A stretch of 6,713 bases of DNA from an uncultured Clostridia bacterium (GTDB lineage Bacteria; Bacillota; Clostridia; Oscillospirales; Ruminococcaceae). Location: NCBI GenBank assembly GCA_944388825.1, contig CALXKG010000150.1, positions 1 through 6,713 of the forward strand. The letters are read 5' to 3'. Both the position numbers and the translations under genes were made by a program. The notes under the pieces were generated by a model. That model searched no databases. It saw nothing but the letters and a program-made list of their open reading frames with translations, and had not been told where the DNA came from. The stretch's first letter is position 1, and each line of letters starts with the position of its first letter. Positions 1 through 5,321 of this stretch are shown here, in pieces.

Positions 1-1148
1 GAGAGGGGGGTGAAAGCCCCGGCCGCGACCAGCCCCAGGTCCAGCGCCGCGTTGAGCAGCCCGCACCCCAGCAATACCCGCACCAGGAACTTTTCCCGGT
101 GGAGGACATAGAGGATCTGGTTGGCGCAGATGGTGTAGACGGCGCTCTCGGTCGTCCGGACGGCGAAGAGGATGAGGACGGGGATCGAGGCGTCGTACTT
201 CCCGCCGCCGTAGATCCACATGATCTCCGGCGCCAGGCAGGCGACCCCCATGCAGGCCGGGAAGACCACCAGCATAAAGGCGTGGTAGCTTTTGTTGACC
301 AGCGCCACGAATTCCTCCCGGCGGCCGTTCCCGGCGTAGTAGGCGAGCCTGGGCACCGCCACCAGCACGATCGACGCCATCAGCTGCCCGATCATATAGG
401 TGATGTCCTGGGGGGTCTTGTAGATGGTCACCAGCACCTTGTCCCCCACCCGCCCGAGGATCATCTTGTCCAGCGAGCAGTAGAGGAGGTTGACGTTAGA
501 AATAATCAGGATGGATATGAGCGGCGCGAGATGCGCTTTCCAGCTGACGCCTTGAAACGACAGGCCGACGCGGCGGGTCACATAGAAGAAGCTGACCAGG
601 TTGTTTAAAAAGTCGGTCGCGACGATCAGCAGCGCGTATTTTACGACGTCGTCCGGGCTTTTGATCAGCGCGAAGATGCCGGCGAGGTAGACAAACCGGA
701 CGAGGATCGTCTTCATCGTGATGAAGCGGTAGTTCTCCCCGGCTTCGTTGAGCCACTCGACCATAAAGACGTTGGCCAGCACCTTGAACCCCAGCACCAG
801 GTAGATGCCCCTGGCCGCCCCGTCCACCGCGAAGAAGATGACCAAGCAGTAGAGGGCGGTCACCAGCAGGTTGGTGCAAAGCCCGAGGGAAAACAGGCTC
901 GCGTACAGCCGCCGCACCTTCTCCCGGTCGTCCCGGATGGCCGAGACCTCCCGGATCGCGTAGGTGTAGATGCCAAAGGTGCCGAAGACGATCGCCAGGT
1001 CGACCCAGGTGGAGGCGTCGTTGAAGTAGCCGTACAGTTCCGGGTCGAACAGCCGCTGGATATACGGCCCCACCAGGATCGGGACGATCAGCCGGAAGAC
1101 CTTTAGGATAAAGTTGTAGACCGAGTTGAGCGTGATCGACTTCTGCAT
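1..1148 (-). CDS. wzx: Wzx-type oligosaccharide flippase (C-terminus cut off)
   Basis: Membrane protein of the MOP superfamily (polysaccharide biosynthesis/RfbX type) that would flip undecaprenyl-diphosphate-linked repeat units to the outer face of the membrane. The frame was read by hand from ATG 1148-1146 and stays open for 382 codons to the window edge, so the last part of a normally 420-480 residue protein is missing. The N-terminus has the family pattern: SVYNFILKVFRLIVPILVGP at 9-28, then PYIQRLFDPELYGYF at 28-42 and GIYTYAIREVSAIRD at 59-73. Further on are DKMILGRVG at 227-235 and VPRLAYYAG at 265-273. Hydrophobic spans are visible near 12-30, 46-64, 83-108, 113-130, 146-162, 170-190, 207-223, 253-270, 288-310, 320-345 and 355-380. 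The start overlaps the stop of the upstream licD-like gene in a TGATG, with a purine-rich GGGGGA just before it, so translation is probably coupled. No gene in this cluster encodes an ABC exporter, which supports Wzx as the export route. Family call is firm; the substrate is unknown. Confidence 0.9.
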   Translation of the reverse strand, partial: MQKSITLNSVYNFILKVFRLIVPILVGPYIQRLFDPELYGYFNDASTWVDLAIVFGTFGIYTYAIREVSAIRDDREKVRRLYASLFSLGLCTNLLVTALYCLVIFFAVDGAARGIYLVLGFKVLANVFMVEWLNEAGENYRFITMKTILVRFVYLAGIFALIKSPDDVVKYALLIVATDFLNNLVSFFYVTRRVGLSFQGVSWKAHLAPLISILIISNVNLLYCSLDKMILGRVGDKVLVTIYKTPQDITYMIGQLMASIVLVAVPRLAYYAGNGRREEFVALVNKSYHAFMLVVFPACMGVACLAPEIMWIYGGGKYDASIPVLILFAVRTTESAVYTICANQILYVLHREKFLVRVLLGCGLLNAALDLGLVAAGAFTPL

Positions 1149-1969
1149 CAGCCTTCCCCCTTCCCGCCGGGATGGTAGGCGGTATCAAACGACAGCTTAT
1201 AGAGCTTGTGGCGGCTGACCTGCCCTTCCGGCGGCGGCGGGGTCATATAGTCGCCGTAGCAGACGGTGAGGCATTTGTCCGCGTCGGCCGGTATCGGGAA
1301 GGAATAGCCGTCAAACGGGACGTAGCGCGGGGTGCCCAGCCACTCCCGCCTGAAGTCGTACCGGGCCGAGTGGGTAAAGGAGGCGATGTCGGAGCACATC
1401 GCGGGGTCCTTTTTGAGCCGCGGGAAGACGCGCCTGTACCAGAAGCGATAGAGCTTTTCCCCCGCGAACAGGCGGTTGGTCAGCCGGTAGACGATCTTCT
1501 GCTTCCCCTCCGGCAGGTACTGGCGGGAGGCGTTATAGTCAAACATCGTAATGTACTCGGTCAGCGTCCGCCAGAACCGGCTTTTGACATAGTCGTCCAG
1601 CACAAAGAGGTCGACGAAGAACCCGTGGTGCATCTCCCGGTCCTTGACCTGCGGCTCGACGAAGGCGGTATCGTTTTTGCGGATCTTGGTGATCTTGATG
1701 TTGTAGCCGGGATCGGTGCAGATATCCTGCCAGAAGTACCCCTCCACCGGGTGGGCCAGCCAGTAGGCCCGCAGCTTTTCAAAATCCGCCCGGAAGAGGA
1801 CGATATCCGCGTCGTCGTCCCAGGGGATAAAGCCGTGGTGCCGCACCGCCCCCAGGGCGCTACCGTAAAAGAGGTAGTAGTTTGCCCCGCAGGCCTTCGC
1901 CTGCCGGTCGACCACCGACAAAATCTCCTCGACCGTCCGCTGGACGCGGGTAAGGGTCTCTTTGTCCAC
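1148..1969 (-). CDS. LicD-family phosphotransferase
   Basis: Cytoplasmic nucleotidyltransferase-fold enzyme of the LicD family, whose members move phosphocholine or, in the fukutin/FKRP branch, polyol phosphate from a CDP-activated donor onto a glycan. Numbered from the GTG at 1969 (273 residues), the family core GSALGAVRHHGFIPWDDDAD lies at 36-55 and supplies the metal-binding acidic cluster. KIRKNDTAFVE follows at 95-105, HHGFFVDLFVLDD at 114-126 and a C-terminal YGDYMTPPPPE at 238-248, all in the usual order; length is normal. I chose GTG because AAAAGGAG (1980-1987) lies 10 bases upstream. The frame is also open to an ATG at 2032 that touches the wzy stop; this would add 21 basic residues and run through a hairpin, and it has no ribosome binding site. 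The stop overlaps the wzx start. No choline uptake or activation gene (licA, licB, licC) is in the window, while CDP-glycerol synthesis is, so the donor may be CDP-glycerol; that is inference. Confidence 0.9.
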   Translation of the reverse strand: MDKETLTRVQRTVEEILSVVDRQAKACGANYYLFYGSALGAVRHHGFIPWDDDADIVLFRADFEKLRAYWLAHPVEGYFWQDICTDPGYNIKITKIRKNDTAFVEPQVKDREMHHGFFVDLFVLDDYVKSRFWRTLTEYITMFDYNASRQYLPEGKQKIVYRLTNRLFAGEKLYRFWYRRVFPRLKKDPAMCSDIASFTHSARYDFRREWLGTPRYVPFDGYSFPIPADADKCLTVCYGDYMTPPPPEGQVSRHKLYKLSFDTAYHPGGKGEG

Positions 1970-1979
1970 TGAAAAAACA

Positions 1980-1987
1980 CTCCTTTT
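1980..1987 (-). promoter_or_regulatory. ribosome binding site deciding the GTG start of the licD-like gene
   Basis: AAAAGGAG on the minus strand ends 10 bases before GTG 1969-1967. No comparable site precedes the earlier in-frame ATG at 2032-2030, which favours the GTG and leaves the hairpin at 1992-2023 outside the coding region. Confidence 0.7.
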
Positions 1988-1991
1988 AATC

Positions 1992-2023
1992 AAAACGCCG
2001 CCCCGTCGCCGGAGCGGCATTTT
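1992..2023 (-). terminator. intra-operon hairpin, partial terminator or attenuator
   Basis: In the minus-strand transcript AAAATGCCGCTCC (2011-2023) pairs with GGGGCGGCGTTTT (1992-2004) along all 13 positions, two of them G-U, around the six-base loop GGCGAC (2005-2010). The A-tract pairs with a U-tract that continues as UUUUGAUU, the layout of an intrinsic terminator, though the U-tract is short and interrupted. On the plus strand the two wobble pairs become C-A mismatches, so the structure favours the direction in which the genes are read. It lies between the wzy stop and the GTG of the licD-like gene. Since the operon continues downstream, partial termination, attenuation or mRNA end protection are the likely roles. 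Confidence 0.6.
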
Positions 2024-2032
2024 TCCCGTCAT

Positions 2033-3607
2033 TTAATCGGCCATCGCGGCCTGTTTCCGCTTTTTAGCCGGGCGCTTCGCCTCCGGCAGCTTCCACCGGG
2101 GGGCGTCCCCCTTGCGGAAGACCCAGTCGTGGATCATGGCGACAAAGGGCTTGCGCCCTACGGTAAACTCGCTGTCCATGAAGTAGACGGCGGCGCTCAT
2201 ATAGGTCCAGAAGACGACGCCGAGATAGTAGATGCCGTAGATGATGCCGGTGTCGGTCATCGTCCGCAGCAGGATGACGACCAGCACGCAGATGCAGGCG
2301 GCGACCAGCGGGTTGAACCGCCGCTCCCTGATCATCCAGACATAGTAGCGGACGACCCGCTGGAGCACCAGGACGCCGAAGCATACAAAGGCCGCCAGCC
2401 CCACAAACCCCGACGCCGCGGCGATCTGGAAAAAGAGGTTGTGCAGCCCCCCGGAGACGCCCGGCAGGTAGATATCCTCCCCAAAGGCGGTGAAATACCG
2501 GGCGGCATAGCGGTAGGCCTCCGACGGGACGTTGTCGCTGCCGACCCCGAAGGCGGCGTTGTCCTTGATCAGCTCGATGCCCGCCTGCCAGAGGTAGTAC
2601 CGCCCGCCGAACCGGGAACCGTAGTCGTCCCGCTCCAGCGAGACGTCGTCCGCCGTCATGACGGCGGAGACGCTGGTGTTGGTGACGTCGGCGAGGGTTT
2701 CGTTCAGCTGCTTCGAAAGGGGCGTCTGGATGACAAAGTTCGGCAAAATCTCCAGCGCGTAGGTGTGGGCGCCCAGCAGCGCCAGCGGCAGCACCACCGC
2801 GACAAACGCCGTCCGGCCGATCTTCCTGCGGCGGTCGGGCTTGTCGAAGGTGTGGAGGATCCCCGGCAGCTGCATCACCACCACCAGCAGCACCACATAG
2901 AAGCAGAGGCTGAAGATGCTGGTGCGGGAGTTGCACAGGAAGAGGATCAGCAGCTGTACCAGGTTGTTGACCACATAGAACGCCTTGCGGCCCCTGGAGA
3001 GGTTCTCCCGCTGGATGATGACGCTGACCACCGTCAGCATCAGGTTGATGACCATGAAAAAGCTGGCGGCGTTGGGGTTGGAATAAAACCCCCAGATCCG
3101 CCCGTCGTAGACGCCGTAATAATAGACGGTCCCTTCCACCGTATAGGCGAAGGCGATGCCCATAAAGAAGGTGGCAAGGGAGATAAACTGCCCGATAAAC
3201 GACGCGACCATAAAGGTGTGGTTAAAGCGCAGCAGCTCCCGCTTGACCGTCCCCGGGGACTTGCGCAGGTCGTAGCTGTACATGACCAGCATATTGCTGA
3301 TGATGTACGCCCACATCACCAGGTTGCGGGCGAGGTTCTGCTCCCGGTTGACCAGACAGGTCACCCCGTAGGCGATCAAAAAGAGGTACAAGGCCCCCCG
3401 GAAGCGGTTTACCATAAACAGCCGCTCGGTGAACAGGTCCTTGATCAGGATCAGCGCCGACCAGGCGAGCGTAAACTTGACAAACGGCCCGATCACCGGG
3501 TTTAAAAAGGCGCAGGTGCGGACGACCACCATCACCAGCACCACCAGCCGGTAGAGGTTGTGGTCCAGGACGGCGTCTACCGCCCGGCGCAGCAGAGATT
3601 TTTCCAT
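2033..3607 (-). CDS. wzy: O-antigen polymerase/ligase-like membrane protein (Wzy type)
   Basis: Integral membrane protein of the Wzy/WaaL kind, expected to join flipped repeat units into polymer on the outer face of the membrane. With start ATG 3607 it has 524 residues. Hydrophobic spans are visible near 18-36, 40-57, 70-86, 97-111, 131-155, 180-198, 213-225, 229-247, 266-280, 394-416, 432-447 and 453-477. Family signatures appear in order: GFYSNPNAAS at 173-182, CNSRTSI at 225-231, then a long presumed outside region (about 282-390) holding GGRYYLWQAGIELIKDN at 334-350 and GGLHNLFFQIAAASGFVGL at 386-404. The tail after the last span is strongly basic (KRPAKKRKQ) and should be cytoplasmic. 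An ATG at 3616 is also in frame, but it sits only 2 bases from the AAAGGAG, against 11 for 3607. The gene follows a glycosyltransferase gene by 26 bases and precedes a hairpin. With a Wzx gene in the same operon, polymerase is more likely than ligase; sequence alone cannot separate them. Confidence 0.85.
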   Translation of the reverse strand: MEKSLLRRAVDAVLDHNLYRLVVLVMVVVRTCAFLNPVIGPFVKFTLAWSALILIKDLFTERLFMVNRFRGALYLFLIAYGVTCLVNREQNLARNLVMWAYIISNMLVMYSYDLRKSPGTVKRELLRFNHTFMVASFIGQFISLATFFMGIAFAYTVEGTVYYYGVYDGRIWGFYSNPNAASFFMVINLMLTVVSVIIQRENLSRGRKAFYVVNNLVQLLILFLCNSRTSIFSLCFYVVLLVVVMQLPGILHTFDKPDRRRKIGRTAFVAVVLPLALLGAHTYALEILPNFVIQTPLSKQLNETLADVTNTSVSAVMTADDVSLERDDYGSRFGGRYYLWQAGIELIKDNAAFGVGSDNVPSEAYRYAARYFTAFGEDIYLPGVSGGLHNLFFQIAAASGFVGLAAFVCFGVLVLQRVVRYYVWMIRERRFNPLVAACICVLVVILLRTMTDTGIIYGIYYLGVVFWTYMSAAVYFMDSEFTVGRKPFVAMIHDWVFRKGDAPRWKLPEAKRPAKKRKQAAMAD

Positions 3608-3618
3608 TCCAAGCATTT

Positions 3619-3625
3619 CTCCTTT
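3619..3625 (-). promoter_or_regulatory. ribosome binding site of wzy with two candidate ATGs
   Basis: AAAGGAG lies 2 bases before ATG 3616-3614 and 11 bases before the in-frame ATG 3607-3605. Two bases is too close for normal initiation, so the downstream ATG is preferred; its own spacing is at the long end of normal. Confidence 0.6.
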
Positions 3626-3633
3626 CCGGACGG

Positions 3634-4842
3634 TCAGCGCCCGCGGCGGTAATAGCCTTCGATCTTTTTGACCTGGGAGGGGAAGTCGAGCCCCTTTTCC
3701 CGCAGCGCGTCCCCATAGTCCCGGCGCTCCGCCGCCGCCATCGAAAGGAGCCTGTCCGCGACGGCGGCCTTATCTTCCGCGAGGGAGAAAAACGCCACCC
3801 GCTCGGTGACGCCGGCCTCTTTCGTGACCGTGTCGGACACCAGCACCGGCAACCCCTCCGCCGCCGCCTCGACGACCGTGAGCGGGAACCCCTCGAACTT
3901 GGAGGGCAGCACCATCACGTCCATCGCGCAGTAGGCGTCCTGGGGGTTGACGACATTCCCGGCGAAAACGACCGACTTTGAAAGCCCCATCGCTTCCGCC
4001 TTCCCCCTGGTCTCTTCCAGCAGCGGCCCGTCCCCGCAGAGCAGCAGGACGGCGTTTTCCCGCTTTTTCTTCACCTCGGCGAACAGCTCCAGCAGGTAAG
4101 CGTGGTTCTTGACCGGCGTAAACCGCCCGGTATGCCCGACGACAAAGGCGTCCGCCGGGATATGCCGCGACAGGCGGAACCGTTCCCGCCGCCCGGCGTC
4201 CCAGTAAAACCGCCTGAGGTCGACGCCGTTTAAGAGGACGGTGTAGCCGGCGTTCCCATAGGCAAACTTCCCGGCCGCGTCGGAACAGGCGAGCCGTATG
4301 ATGGGCAGTTTCCCCAGTTTGCCGACGTGCAGCTTATGCAGCAGCCCGGCGAGCTTCCCGCCCTCCGTCCCGGCCGAATGGATGTGGGCGATGACCACCG
4401 GCACCCCGGCCCGCACCGCCTCCTCCAGCGGGACGATGTTACTGGCGGTCGAAAGATGGATATGGACGGCGTCGAACTTCTGCGACGCGAAGATCGCCCG
4501 GATCGCCCTGCGGTGGGCAAGGGGGCGGCGGCTGCGGGGAGGGACCGCCCGGATATGCCCGTAGCGGGCCTTGATCCGGTCTTCAAAAAAGGGGTGGGGG
4601 ACAGTCGAGAGGAAGGTGACGTCATACTCGTTTTCCGGCAGCGTCTCAAACAGGTTGACCGCATAAGTCGACATCCCGCCGTTCCCGGCGCCGATGACGC
4701 CGGTCAGGATCTTAAGCGGCGCGGCGGCTTTTTTCCCCGCCCCTTCATACAGTCCCGAAAATTCCGCCGCGTCCGGCATATCGGACGGATAGCCGGCGGC
4801 TTCCCCCGGCATGGAACCGGGGAAAGGCTGATGCTGGTTCAT
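3634..4842 (-). CDS. family-4 glycosyltransferase (GT-B fold) with N-terminal extension
   Basis: Cytoplasmic retaining glycosyltransferase of the EpsF/CapM kind that would add a sugar from a nucleotide-sugar donor to the lipid-linked repeat unit. From ATG 4842 it has 402 residues. The N-terminal Rossmann domain begins near residue 43 with KILTGVIGAGNGGMSTYAVN (44-63). It is followed by HIHLSTAS (127-134) and HIHSAGTEGG (153-162). LLNGVDLRRF (203-212) marks the linker, then GHTGRFTPVKNH (236-247) and LLLCGDGPLLEE (266-277). The donor-site E-x7-E is EGFPLTVVE, with glutamates 317 and 325. Residues 1-42 are an extra stretch rich in Pro, Gly and Ala that looks disordered and is not part of the fold. 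ATG 4842 was chosen because GGGAGGGG (4848-4855) lies just upstream; a GTG at 4860 and an ATG at 4857, both in frame, are less well placed. It starts 14 bases after the tagD stop. The sugar specificity cannot be read from the sequence. Confidence 0.9.
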   Translation of the reverse strand: MNQHQPFPGSMPGEAAGYPSDMPDAAEFSGLYEGAGKKAAAPLKILTGVIGAGNGGMSTYAVNLFETLPENEYDVTFLSTVPHPFFEDRIKARYGHIRAVPPRSRRPLAHRRAIRAIFASQKFDAVHIHLSTASNIVPLEEAVRAGVPVVIAHIHSAGTEGGKLAGLLHKLHVGKLGKLPIIRLACSDAAGKFAYGNAGYTVLLNGVDLRRFYWDAGRRERFRLSRHIPADAFVVGHTGRFTPVKNHAYLLELFAEVKKKRENAVLLLCGDGPLLEETRGKAEAMGLSKSVVFAGNVVNPQDAYCAMDVMVLPSKFEGFPLTVVEAAAEGLPVLVSDTVTKEAGVTERVAFFSLAEDKAAVADRLLSMAAAERRDYGDALREKGLDFPSQVKKIEGYYRRGR

Positions 4843-4847
4843 ACTGG

Positions 4848-4855
4848 CCCCTCCC
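4848..4855 (-). promoter_or_regulatory. ribosome binding site deciding the start of the family-4 glycosyltransferase
   Basis: GGGAGGGG ends 5 bases before ATG 4842-4840. It overlaps the upstream in-frame candidates GTG 4860 and ATG 4857 closely enough that neither could use it, so the ATG at 4842 is the likely start. Confidence 0.65.
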
Positions 4856-4856
4856 A

Positions 4857-5249
4857 TCACTTGACCGAAAAGAGGTCCTGTTTGATCTTGCTGGTGGAGA
4901 TTTCCGGCGTCCGGGGGAGATAGACCACCTCGCAGTAATCTTTCAAGAAGTCAAACTTCCCCTTCCAGTCGTCCCCCATTACAAAGACGTCGACCTTGAA
5001 TTCCTTCACATCCTCCACCTTCTGTTCCCAGCAGGTCTCAGGGATGACCAGGTCGACATACCGGATCGACTCGACCAGCATCTTCCGCTCCTCGTAGGAG
5101 AAATAGCATTCCTTCCCCTTGCCGCGGTTGAACTCGTCGGTCGACAGGGCGACGATCAGATAGTCCCCCAGCATCCGCGCCCGGCGCAGGAGGTTGATAT
5201 GTCCGTAATGTAAAAGGTCAAAGGTTCCGTAGGTGATGACCTTGCGCAT
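4857..5249 (-). CDS. tagD: glycerol-3-phosphate cytidylyltransferase TagD
   Basis: Makes CDP-glycerol from CTP and sn-glycerol-3-phosphate in the cytoplasm, the activated donor for glycerol-phosphate transfer to teichoic acids and some capsules. From ATG 5249 the protein has 130 residues, close to the 129 of Bacillus subtilis TagD, and aligns with it without visible gaps from the first residue. The nucleotidyltransferase signature GTFDLLHYGH is at 8-17 with the H-x-G-H histidines 14 and 17. VFVMGDDWKGKFDFLKD is at 88-104 and the closing RTPEISTSKIK signature at 113-123. An ATG at 5258 is in frame but directly abuts the AAAGGA (5259-5264), whereas ATG 5249 is 9 bases away and gives the family's normal N-terminus. 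By hand count the region 4861-5220 is about 54% G+C, clearly below the upstream neighbour. Its product should feed the TagB/F-like enzyme encoded just upstream. Confidence 0.97.
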   Translation of the reverse strand: MRKVITYGTFDLLHYGHINLLRRARMLGDYLIVALSTDEFNRGKGKECYFSYEERKMLVESIRYVDLVIPETCWEQKVEDVKEFKVDVFVMGDDWKGKFDFLKDYCEVVYLPRTPEISTSKIKQDLFSVK

Positions 5250-5258
5250 TTGCTTCAT

Positions 5259-5264
5259 TCCTTT
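5259..5264 (-). promoter_or_regulatory. ribosome binding site deciding the tagD start
   Basis: AAAGGA touches the first in-frame ATG (5258-5256) with no spacer and lies 9 bases before ATG 5249-5247. The second is therefore the probable start and also matches the known N-terminus of TagD proteins. Confidence 0.7.
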
Positions 5265-5265
5265 C

Positions 5266-5280
5266 CCGGTTTACCGGTTT
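5266..5280 (-). repeat. two tandem copies of AAACCGG
   Basis: The minus strand reads AAACCGG twice with a period of 8 bases, directly upstream of the tagD ribosome binding site. It could be a small protein-binding site or chance. CCGG is self-complementary, so a weak 4-base-pair hairpin is also possible. Confidence 0.4.
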
Positions 5281-5292
5281 TCAGTATATTTC

Positions 5293-5320
5293 GGGCGCCT
5301 GCTTGCCCGGCAGCCCGCCC
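5293..5320 (-). other. GC-rich imperfect hairpin between the glycerophosphotransferase gene and tagD
   Basis: In the minus-strand transcript GGGCG (5316-5320) pairs with CGCCC (5293-5297), and inside it CTGC pairs with GCAG around a 7-base loop, with a small GG/G internal loop between. It starts one base after the upstream stop codon. What follows is GAAATATAC rather than a U-tract, so this is not a normal terminator; it may protect an mRNA end or slow polymerase. Confidence 0.4.
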
Positions 5321-5321
5321 T

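Noticed and set aside
99..608. Plus-strand open frame of 169 codons opposite wzx
   Set aside because: Asp/His/Gly-rich shadow; the minus-strand flippase frame runs unbroken through it with membrane spans.
496..1188. Minus-strand frame of 230 codons overlapping the wzx start
   Set aside because: It is shifted by one frame from wzx and gives an Arg/Gly/Pro-rich product without membrane spans, while the wzx frame matches its family.
1172..1972. Plus-strand open frame of 266 codons opposite the licD-like gene
   Set aside because: It mirrors the LicD codons and has no motif of its own.
2064..2936. Minus-strand frame of 290 codons inside wzy
   Set aside because: Out-of-frame shadow of wzy, Arg/Gly/Pro/Ala-rich, with no ribosome binding site.
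2129..3505. Long plus-strand open frame of 458 codons opposite wzy
   Set aside because: Its product is a charged, low-complexity His/Asp/Gln/Val-rich string with no known fold. It is the antisense shadow of a G+C-rich gene with clear family motifs.
5283..5288. TATACT as a promoter for tagD
   Set aside because: It resembles a -10 box but no acceptable -35 lies 16-18 bases upstream, where the sequence is the GC-rich hairpin; not listed as a promoter.
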